Below are positions 54,943 through 64,000 of a stretch of 64,000 nucleotides of DNA, in pieces. A program made the translations under genes and the position numbers. The DNA is from Bradyrhizobium sp. AZCC 2176. GTDB lineage: Bacteria; Pseudomonadota; Alphaproteobacteria; Rhizobiales; Xanthobacteraceae. Positions within the stretch are counted from its first letter, which is position 1; each line of letters starts with the position of its first letter. The stretch is from the NCBI RefSeq assembly GCF_036924645.1, contig NZ_JAZHRX010000001.1, positions 806,001 to 870,000 on the forward strand. Direction: 5' to 3'. The notes beneath the pieces were generated by a model. That model had not been told where the DNA came from and made no database searches. It was given only the letters and a program-made list of their open reading frames with translations.

Positions 54943-56503
54943 TCACTCCTTCACTTCTCCGTACAGCGTTGCCTTGGTGCCATCGGTATTTTCAAAGGCG
55001 ATTTCAACCTTGTTGCCATCGAAAGCGAGAATCCAAAGCTGCGTTTCGCTACGTCCGAGTATTCGGCGCTCCAATGCAAATCTACGCTCGTCGAGCCAGC
55101 GTCCCTTGGATGCATTGATCCCATAATTAACCGGCGGGCTTCTTCGATAAATCCCGTCAAGTCCGAGAAGTCCTGAAAAGTGCCCCTCAGGCTGGTCCGC
55201 CCTTCCAGCATAGGTGATGATTTCCCAGAACGGATCCGGATCGGTGAGGTTCAGCGCGAACGTCTTTACTCTCAGAGTGTTGCTGCTCACCTGATAGGTC
55301 TTCCCCGATATCTGTTTCGCCAGTTCGGGGGTCTTGCCGAGCGGCGACGGCCGCTCCGTGGCCGCTTCGCGAACCGATGCCGCGAGCAGGGATTGCGCAA
55401 TAACATCAGGCGGCAGCGGCTGGTCCGACTTGACGGCGCTGGCGATATCATCGATCAGCCTGATTGTTGGATAAAACTGGTCGTCGCGCAGAATGCCGGT
55501 CATGACGGCAACAATATCCAGCTTCGGAAGAACGAGGATCAGTTGCGAATGGCGACCTCGCGCCATGTAGGCCCCCTTTTCGGGCAGCGACCACCACAGA
55601 TTTGCGTAGCGAAACCCGAAAGTCGCCGTAACCTTTCCTTCCCTCGCCCGATCGACCCATGACGATGGGATGATCTGCTTGCCGTCCCACATTCCGTTGC
55701 GGAGGTAGAGATAGCCAAATCGGGCCATGTCGTGCGGCGCAAGCGACAGTCCGGCTTCGCCGTCGATGACTCCCTGGGCGTCGGGCCGGCCCCAGCGAGC
55801 GCTGGTGATGCCAAGCGGCCCGAACAGTTCCCTCTTCGCAAAGTCCAGCGCGTTCTGACCGGTCTTCCTGTTGATGAGCGCGGACAGCACGTATGGATTG
55901 CCGCTGTTGTAATAGAATTTGGCACCGGGAGTATCCGACATCGGCTGGCTTAGCACGAAAGCGGTCCGATCCGGCGCCTGATACATCCGCATGAGGGTCT
56001 CGTCGGGGCGTATAGGATTTCTCCTGCCACTCGAAGCCCGAGGTCATGTCCAGCAGGTGCTGAACGGTAATCGCCTTCTTGGCTTCGTCGATGTTGGGAA
56101 TTTGCTTGTCGGCGAACAAGTCCATGACCGGATGATCAACGCTGTCGAGCAGGCCCTGTTTGATTTCGATGGCCGTCAACGTGCTGACAACACTCTTCGT
56201 TACCGACCTCAGGTCGTGGGTAATGTTAGGCTGATAGGGTGCATAATAAGCATCAAGCACGATCTTCCCGTGCCGGGCGATCAGCAGGCTGTCCTGCTTG
56301 TAGCCCCCGACGGTCTCTACCAGCCGGGCGAGCGTACCGGATTGCATCCCCTGCTCTTCGGGGGTTGAGACCGGCCAGGCCTTGGTGGGCCATACCGCTT
56401 CCTGAACCTGATTATCCGCCGTGCCTGCAATCGAACCGGAGGCGGTGAAACATTGAAGCCCGGCGAAAAGCACTACGGCTGTCGCGTGACGCAGACGCAG
56501 CAT
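54943..56503 (-). pseudogene. serine hydrolase (beta-lactamase family) with one frameshift
   Basis: The N-terminal frame (from ATG 56503) has a signal peptide (VVLFAGLQCFTASG) and the SxxK nucleophile in LRSVTKSVVS, then GFEWQEKSYTP. The rest, in another frame, continues with ETLMRMYQAPDRTAF, the YYNSGNPYVLSAL motif and the domain end. The shift is one extra base in a run of four G at 56005-56008. Joined, the protein has about 520 residues and resembles class C beta-lactamase/esterase proteins. Either the gene is broken or the G-run was misread; neighbours have no such errors. Confidence 0.8.
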
Positions 56504-56617
56504 CGGAGGTCCCCCTATGATCGCTATTATCTTCTCGAACGGAAAACTTTCTTCAGTAGAGCGTTTCTTTTTACGCTACGCAAGATTGTTTCGTGCTCAA
56601 ACGACATCGTGTGCCCC

Positions 56618-57307
56618 TTAATCCGGCGCGCGCAACCGATAGCCGATGCCGGTCTCGGTCAGCACGAATTGCGGGCGCTCGGGATCGGCTTCGATCTTCT
56701 GCCGGAGCTGGCGGACATAGACGCGCAAATATTGCGCGTCCGTCAGTTCGTCCCAGAGCTCCTTCAGCAGAAAGCGGTGGGTCAGCACCTTGCCGGCGTG
56801 CTGCACCAGCACGCGCAGCAGATCATATTCCTTCGGTGAGAGTTTTACCTCTCGCTCACCGACCTTGACGATGCGGCGGACCAGGTCGACCGAGAGATCG
56901 CCGGCGCGAAACACCGGCCGCTCGCCCTGCACCTGCAATTGGTGCCGCAGCGCAGCGCGCATCCGCGCCAACAGCTCATCCATGCCGAACGGCTTTGTCA
57001 GATAGTCGTCAGCGCCGAAGTCGAGCGCCTGCACCTTGCCGGCCTCGTCGCCGCGGCTCGACAGCACCACGATCGGCACGCTGTCGTTGCGGCCGCGGAT
57101 CATGCGCAGCAGGTCATGGCCCTGGATGTCGGGCAGGCCCAGATCGAGGATGATCAGCGCCGGATTTTCGGTCAGCTTCTCCAGCGCGATCTTGCCGTTC
57201 GAGGCTTCCAGGATGTCGTAGCCTTGCGTGCTCAGCCCCATCCGCAACAGCTTGCGGATCGGCGGCTCGTCGTCGATGACCAGGACCTTGATGGCGGGAG
57301 CATTCAT
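56618..57307 (-). CDS. kdpE: response regulator KdpE
   Basis: A 229-residue OmpR-family regulator. The receiver has the acidic pair IDDEPP and phospho-acceptor Asp55 in LIILDLGLPD, then VVLSSRGDE and YLTKPFG with the conserved Lys. The C-terminal winged helix is KLSPKEYDLLRVLVQHAGKV. It switches on kdp transcription when phosphorylated by KdpD. The kdpD stop overlaps its start by four bases. No clear terminator follows. Confidence 0.96.
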   Translation of the reverse strand: MNAPAIKVLVIDDEPPIRKLLRMGLSTQGYDILEASNGKIALEKLTENPALIILDLGLPDIQGHDLLRMIRGRNDSVPIVVLSSRGDEAGKVQALDFGADDYLTKPFGMDELLARMRAALRHQLQVQGERPVFRAGDLSVDLVRRIVKVGEREVKLSPKEYDLLRVLVQHAGKVLTHRFLLKELWDELTDAQYLRVYVRQLRQKIEADPERPQFVLTETGIGYRLRAPD

Positions 57308-60021
57308 GCGGCGGTATCCAGCGCACTGTCGGTGGCCGGGACTGGCAGCCGAATTGATATCACCGCCCCACTGCGGTCGCTGCGATTGGCGGCCGAGATC
57401 GTGCCATGCATCGCCTCGACAAAGCCACGGGAAATCGCAAGGCCAAGACCGGTGCCGGGACGAACGTGATCGCCCTTCTGCGCGCGATGGAATTTGTCGA
57501 ACACGCTCTCCAGCTCTTCCGGCGGGATACCGTTGCCCTCGTCCAGGATCTGCAGCGAGACCTTTCCCTGATCGCGCGTTCCCCTGATCGAAATCGTAGT
57601 GCCTGATGGCGCGTACTTGGCGGCGTTGTCGAGCAGGTTGAACAGCACCTGCTCGAACAACACGGCATCGAGCTCCAGCATCGGCAGATCGGAGCCGAGT
57701 TCCAGCGACACCTTGTGATGCACGAGGATCTTGCCGGCGCGGCGCAGCGCGCTGCCGACGATCTCGCCGACATCGTGCCGCGCGGTATTCGGCACGATCG
57801 CGCCGGATTCGAGTTTGGTCATGTCGAGCAGGTTGGCGATGAAGCGGTTGAGCCGCTCGGATTCGTCGATCATGGTGACGAGCAGATCGTTCTTCTGTGC
57901 ATCGTTAAGGCCGGCGCCGAGATCGCGCAGGGTAGAGGCGGCGCCGAGCACCGAGGCCAGCGGCGTCTTCAGATCGTGCGAGATAGAGGTCAGCAGCGCG
58001 CCACGCAGCCGGTCAGATTCTACGGTGCGCTTGACGCGATCCATGTCCTCGACCAGCAGCACCCGCTCGATTGCGAGCGCGCCCTGATCGACCAGGGCGT
58101 CCAGCAGGCGACGCTGATCCGGCGTCAGCAGCGGTCCGGTCCGATCGTCGTCGATGCCGATGACGCCGATCGGGCCGCGTCCGGTTCGCATCGGCAGGAA
58201 CAGCCGCTTGGCGCCCGGCAGTGTGTCCGAGCCGCGCCCGGCCGGACGGTCGTTGTCCCAGGCCCAGTTGGCGGCGGCGAGATCGGCCTGGTCAAGCTGG
58301 TCTTCCGGCGGATAGCCGGACTTCACGGTCAACACGCCCTCTTCCGGCAGCAGCAGCACCACACGCACCTTCAGCATCAGCGCGGTCTGATAGGCGGTCG
58401 CCCACAGCACGTCGTCGAGCGTCGCGGTGCTGGCGAGTTTACGGCTGAAGGCGTAGAGCAATTCGGTGGTCCGCATCCGGCCGATCGCGGTATCGGCCTG
58501 CGACCGCACCCGCGCAGCGACGTTAGAGACCAGCAGCGCAATCAGCATGAAGAAGAAGAACGCCGCGACATTGGTCGGGTCGGCGATGGTGAAGGTATAG
58601 TACGGCGACATGAAGAAGAAATTGTAGCACAGCGATGCCGCGACGCTCGCCAGCAGTGACGGCCATAGCCCAAAGCGCACCGCAACACTCACCACGGCGG
58701 TGAGGAACACCAGATCGACATTCTCGACGCCGCCGAACAGCGGCTGGATCACCGCGGCGGCGGCAAGGCCGATCGCGACGAACAGCAGCGCCATCAGATA
58801 AGGCCGCGCGTTGAACGGTTCCTGCCGCGCCGCGGTCTGCACCGCCGGCTTCGCCACGCCCTGTTCGTCGCCGGCGATCACGTGGACGCTGATGTTGCCG
58901 GCGCGCCGCACCAGATCGCGTACGACAGAACCGCGCGTCAGTTCGAACCACCATGAACGCGTCGACTTGCCGATGATGATTTGGGTCACGTTGTTGGCAT
59001 GCGCGAAATGGATGACGTCGTCGGCAATACGGCGGCCAACGCCGGGAATGGTGAGCGCCTCAGCCCCGAGCGCTTCGGCAAGCCGCATGGTGTCGGCTAG
59101 CCGGTCGCGCTGCTCGTCGGTCAGTTGTAAGCTGCGCCGCGTCTCGATGCTGATCGCCGTCCATTGCGCGTGCAGCCGGTCCGCCAGCCGTTTGGTGTAG
59201 CGCACGAGGCCGGCTGCGCGCGGGTCTTCGCTGACGCAAACCAGAATGCGCTCGCCCGCCGCCCACGGACCTGCGATAGCGTTTGCCTGCATATGGGTGA
59301 GCAACTGCTCGTCGACCCGCTCGGCGGTGCGCCGCAGCGCCAGCTCGCGTAGCGCGGTCAGGTTGCCCGGCGAGAAATAATGCTCCAGCGCGCGCTCGGC
59401 CTGTTTGGGGACATAGACCTTGCCCTCCTTCAGCCGCTGGATCAGGTCGTCAGGGGTCAGGTCGATCAGCTCGATGGCGTCGGCCCGGTCGAACACCTTG
59501 TCCGGCACGGTTTCGCGCACCCGCACATGCGTGATCTGCGCGACCACGTCGTTGAGGCTTTCGATGTGCTGGATGTTGACCGCCGTATAGACATCGATGC
59601 CATGGGACAGCAGTTCCTCGACATCTAGATAGCGCTTGGGATGGCGGCTGCCCGGCGCGTTGGTGTGGGCGAGTTCATCGACGAGCGCAATCTGCGGCCG
59701 CCGCGCAATCAGCGCATCGAGGTCCATCTCCTCGAGTATCTGCTCCTTGTAGGCGAGCCGCCGGCGCGGCAGCACTTCGAGGCCGTTCAAAAGCGCTTCG
59801 GTTTCGGCCCGGCCATGGGTTTCGACGATGCCAACGACGACATCAGCGCCCGCTTTTTTCTTGGCGTGAGCGCTCTGCAGCATCTCGTAGGTTTTGCCGA
59901 CGCCGGGAGCGGCGCCGACGAAGATCTTGAGCCGGCCCGCGCGGCTGTCCTCGCGCCGGGCCGCTTCCAGGAGGGCTTCCGGCAAGGGACGCTGTTGGGG
60001 GTCGCGGCGGGTTTTGACCAT
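57304..60021 (-). CDS. kdpD: sensor histidine kinase KdpD
   Basis: A 905-residue membrane kinase. The N-terminal KdpD domain has Walker A GAAPGVGKTYEML near 36-48 and VDELAHTNAPGSRHPKRY. A Usp-like domain follows (ILVCVSEDPRAAGL). About four membrane segments lie near 405-500, then a GAF domain, the phospho-His in SISHDLKTPLASV and the ATPase domain (NLLDNAAKYAP, GTGLGLAI). It senses potassium limitation or turgor and controls KdpE. It lies 41 bases after kdpC. Confidence 0.96.
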   Translation of the reverse strand: MVKTRRDPQQRPLPEALLEAARREDSRAGRLKIFVGAAPGVGKTYEMLQSAHAKKKAGADVVVGIVETHGRAETEALLNGLEVLPRRRLAYKEQILEEMDLDALIARRPQIALVDELAHTNAPGSRHPKRYLDVEELLSHGIDVYTAVNIQHIESLNDVVAQITHVRVRETVPDKVFDRADAIELIDLTPDDLIQRLKEGKVYVPKQAERALEHYFSPGNLTALRELALRRTAERVDEQLLTHMQANAIAGPWAAGERILVCVSEDPRAAGLVRYTKRLADRLHAQWTAISIETRRSLQLTDEQRDRLADTMRLAEALGAEALTIPGVGRRIADDVIHFAHANNVTQIIIGKSTRSWWFELTRGSVVRDLVRRAGNISVHVIAGDEQGVAKPAVQTAARQEPFNARPYLMALLFVAIGLAAAAVIQPLFGGVENVDLVFLTAVVSVAVRFGLWPSLLASVAASLCYNFFFMSPYYTFTIADPTNVAAFFFFMLIALLVSNVAARVRSQADTAIGRMRTTELLYAFSRKLASTATLDDVLWATAYQTALMLKVRVVLLLPEEGVLTVKSGYPPEDQLDQADLAAANWAWDNDRPAGRGSDTLPGAKRLFLPMRTGRGPIGVIGIDDDRTGPLLTPDQRRLLDALVDQGALAIERVLLVEDMDRVKRTVESDRLRGALLTSISHDLKTPLASVLGAASTLRDLGAGLNDAQKNDLLVTMIDESERLNRFIANLLDMTKLESGAIVPNTARHDVGEIVGSALRRAGKILVHHKVSLELGSDLPMLELDAVLFEQVLFNLLDNAAKYAPSGTTISIRGTRDQGKVSLQILDEGNGIPPEELESVFDKFHRAQKGDHVRPGTGLGLAISRGFVEAMHGTISAANRSDRSGAVISIRLPVPATDSALDTAA

Positions 60022-60062
60022 GCGGCAATATAGTCCTCACCCCTCGGCGGGCCTAGCGGGTC

Positions 60063-60665
60063 TCATTTGGAAGCCTCGTCCAATGCGAGATTCAACGCCA
60101 ATACGTTAACGCGCGGTTCGCCCAGCAATCCAGCCATGCGGTCCTGGATGTGCTCGGTGACCAGCTGGCGGACCCGGGCTTCTGGCAGGTTGCGCGCCTT
60201 CGCCACCCGCGGCACCTGGAACAGCGCGCCCTCCGGCGAAATATCCGGATCAAGCCCGCTCCCCGAGGTCGTGACGAGGTCGACAGGCACAGCAGCGGAC
60301 GGATTTTCGGCCTTCAGCTTCTCGACGTCCTCCTTGACCCGGTCGTTCAGCGCCTTGCTGGTCGGCCCGAGGTTGGAGCCGCCGGAATTGGCGGCGTTAT
60401 AGGGCGCGGACACGGTCTTGCTCGAATCGGCTGGGTCCGGCGCCAGCGTCGCCGAAGGGCGGCCGTGGAAATACTTGTCGTCCTTGAACTCCTGCCCGAT
60501 CAGGGTGGAGCCAATGATCTTGCCGTCCCTCTCGATCAGGCTGCCTTGCGCCTGCTTCGGAAAGATTACGCCGGCAATCGCGGTCATGGCGAGGGGATAG
60601 GCGAGGCCGATGATCGCGGTAAGCAGCAGCAGGATGAGGATGGCGGGACGAATTTCTCTGAGCAT
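60063..60665 (-). CDS. kdpC: potassium-transporting ATPase subunit KdpC
   Basis: A 200-residue inner-membrane protein with one N-terminal membrane helix (PAILILLLLTAIIGLAYPL) and a periplasmic part. Conserved blocks are GSTLIGQEF, YFHGRPSA, NSGGSNLGPTSKAL, PVDLVTTSGSGLDPDISPE and VNVLALNLALD. It stabilises the KdpFABC pump. A palindromic repeat separates it from kdpB. Confidence 0.96.
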   Translation of the reverse strand: MLREIRPAILILLLLTAIIGLAYPLAMTAIAGVIFPKQAQGSLIERDGKIIGSTLIGQEFKDDKYFHGRPSATLAPDPADSSKTVSAPYNAANSGGSNLGPTSKALNDRVKEDVEKLKAENPSAAVPVDLVTTSGSGLDPDISPEGALFQVPRVAKARNLPEARVRQLVTEHIQDRMAGLLGEPRVNVLALNLALDEASK

Positions 60666-60683
60666 TGTGCGTCTCCTTGGTTC

Positions 60684-60763
60684 TCATTGCGAGCGAAGCG
60701 AAGCAAGCCATGGGGCGGCAAAGAAAGAATGGATTGCTTGGTCGCTCCGCTCCTCGCAATGAC
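60684..60763. repeat. palindromic intergenic repeat (ATTGCGAG/CTCGCAAT type)
   Basis: TCATTGCGAGCGAAGCGAAG at the left and GCTCCGCTCCTCGCAATGAC at the right are inverted arms, the same family as at 599-682. It lies inside the kdp operon between kdpC and kdpB, so the transcript would carry a long hairpin there. Confidence 0.8.
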
Positions 60764-60771
60764 GGCTAGAG

Positions 60772-62886
<2,115 letters not shown>

Positions 62887-62911
62887 GGACGTAACTCCGA
62901 AAAGGAATCTA

Positions 62912-64000
62912 TCAGAACAGCGTGTTGGCATTGCCGGCGAGGTGCTCGACGATCGGCCCGAGCGCCAACGCCGGGAAGAAAGTGAGGCCGCCGATGATCA
63001 GGATGACGCCGACGACGAGGCCGACAAAAAGGCCGCCGGTGGTCGGGAACGTGCCCACCGATGGCGGGATTGATTTTTTCTCCGCGAGCGAGCCTGCAAT
63101 CGCCATTGCCGGCACGATCATGAAGAAGCGGCCAACGAACATCGCCATCGCACCGGTCAGATTGTAGAAGAACGTGTTGCCGGTGAGGCCCGCGAAAGCA
63201 GAGCCGTTATTGCCGGTTTGAGAGGTGTAGGCGTAAAGCACTTCGGTGAAGCCATGCGGACCGCCATTGGCCATTGACGCCACCGCCGGCGGGAACACGA
63301 CCGCGACGGCCGTCCAGCCAAGGATCATCAGCGGCAGCACCAGGATCGCGAGCATCGCCATCTTGACCTCGCGCGCCTCGATCTTCTTGCCGACATACTC
63401 CGGCGTGCGGCCGACCATCAGGCCGGCAACGAAGATCGCCAGCACCACGAACAGCAGCATGCCGTACATGCCGGCGCCGACGCCGCCGACGATGATTTCG
63501 CCGAGCTGGATGTTGATCAGCGGAATCATGCCGCCAAGTGCGGTGAAACTATCGTGCATGGCGTTGACCGCGCCGCACGAGGCCGCCGTGGTGATGACCG
63601 CGAAGAGTGAGGAAGCGACGATTCCGAAACGGACTTCCTTGCCTTCCATGTTGCCGCCGGACAGGCCGAGCGCGCTCAGCGCCGAGGTGCCGTTGGCTTC
63701 GGCCCAATAGGTGACGGCGACACCCGACAGGAACAGCACGCCCATCACGGCGAGGATCGCCCAGCCCTGACGCTGGTTGCCGACCATGCGGCCGAACACG
63801 TTGGTCAGCGCCGCGCCAAGCGCGAAGATCGAGATCATCTGCACGAAGTTCGACAGCGCGGTGGGGTTTTCGAAGGGATGCGCGGCATTGGCGTTGAAGA
63901 AGCCGCCGCCATTGGTGCCGAGCATCTTGATGGCGACCTGCGAGGCGACGGGGCCTACAGCAATGGTCTGCTTGGCGCCTTCCAGCGTCGTCGCCTCGAC
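62912..64000 (-). CDS. kdpA: potassium-transporting ATPase subunit KdpA, 5' end outside window
   Basis: The C-terminal 362 residues of the channel-like subunit are present, and the frame runs off the right edge. Selectivity-type loops are [37 protein letters not shown] and [17 protein letters not shown]. Many membrane segments are visible. It binds and moves potassium for KdpB. kdpF, if present, lies beyond the edge. The full protein is usually about 560-570 residues. Confidence 0.96.
   Translation of the reverse strand, partial: VEATTLEGAKQTIAVGPVASQVAIKMLGTNGGGFFNANAAHPFENPTALSNFVQMISIFALGAALTNVFGRMVGNQRQGWAILAVMGVLFLSGVAVTYWAEANGTSALSALGLSGGNMEGKEVRFGIVASSLFAVITTAASCGAVNAMHDSFTALGGMIPLINIQLGEIIVGGVGAGMYGMLLFVVLAIFVAGLMVGRTPEYVGKKIEAREVKMAMLAILVLPLMILGWTAVAVVFPPAVASMANGGPHGFTEVLYAYTSQTGNNGSAFAGLTGNTFFYNLTGAMAMFVGRFFMIVPAMAIAGSLAEKKSIPPSVGTFPTTGGLFVGLVVGVILIIGGLTFFPALALGPIVEHLAGNANTLF

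Noticed and set aside
54786..55118. A plus-strand frame starting with a CxxC zinc-ribbon-like YGCSACGK
   Set aside because: There is no ribosome site, most of it overlaps the serine hydrolase gene, and the translation soon becomes low quality.

Overview
The window is chromosomal DNA from a GC-rich alphaproteobacterium, almost certainly Bradyrhizobium or a close relative in the Nitrobacteraceae. The grounds are the families present (a D-tartrate dehydratase remnant, DUF3297, DUF6894 and DUF3309 proteins, pqqABCDE, a transaldolase/glucose-6-phosphate isomerase fusion, a TreS-maltokinase fusion, Ku plus LigD, kdp), the codon use, and several families of short palindromic intergenic repeats typical of that group. 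No rRNA, tRNA, CRISPR array, phage or complete insertion sequence was seen. The gene order is dense and mostly operonic.

Layout. Positions 1-5300 hold a leftward promoter with two TetR-like operators, a tarD gene reduced to its two ends by an in-frame internal deletion, a DUF3297 protein, a glutathione peroxidase, an amidase, a diheme cytochrome c and a periplasmic sorbosone/glucose dehydrogenase-like protein. Positions 5600-10700 hold pqqABCDE followed by an overlapping proline iminopeptidase-like hydrolase. Positions 11000-12550 hold a 71-residue stress-type protein and chrA. Positions 12800-17650 encode a three-subunit 2-oxoacid oxidoreductase: an FAD/Fe-S electron-transfer subunit, then alpha and beta. 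Positions 17660-22440 carry prkA-yeaH-spoVR on the minus strand. Next come a decayed gene with three frameshifts (22942-23561) and the pentose phosphate operon tal-pgi, gnd, zwf, pgl, gntK plus a HAD phosphatase (23899-31341). Positions 31726-47954 form a glycogen/trehalose block: a GH15 enzyme and malQ on minus, treS-mak, glgB, glgX, treZ and treY on plus. Then follow a PHA-system protein, a DUF3309 peptide, divergent ligD and ku, an acyl-CoA synthetase, a pyridoxamine-oxidase-like protein, a frameshifted serine hydrolase, and kdpABCDE, with kdpA cut by the right edge.

How the parts fit. Sequences matching the alphaproteobacterial general-stress (EcfG) promoter, GGAAC-N16/17-CGTT, occur exactly before ku, malQ and the 71-residue protein, and with one mismatch before ligD, prkA and the DUF3309 gene. 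Much of the window therefore looks like a general-stress neighbourhood: DNA end joining, trehalose and glycogen turnover, and the PrkA kinase system. The pentose phosphate operon could supply NADPH, and kdp high-affinity potassium uptake. The PQQ cluster may serve the dehydrogenase and cytochrome genes beside it.

The most unusual observations are the internally deleted tarD, the recurrent EcfG-type promoters including an overlapping divergent pair between ligD and ku, a 44-codon leader reading frame whose stop overlaps the GTG start of treS, an 18-bp tandem duplication that supplies the stop codons of two convergent genes, and TreS-maltokinase without a visible glgE.
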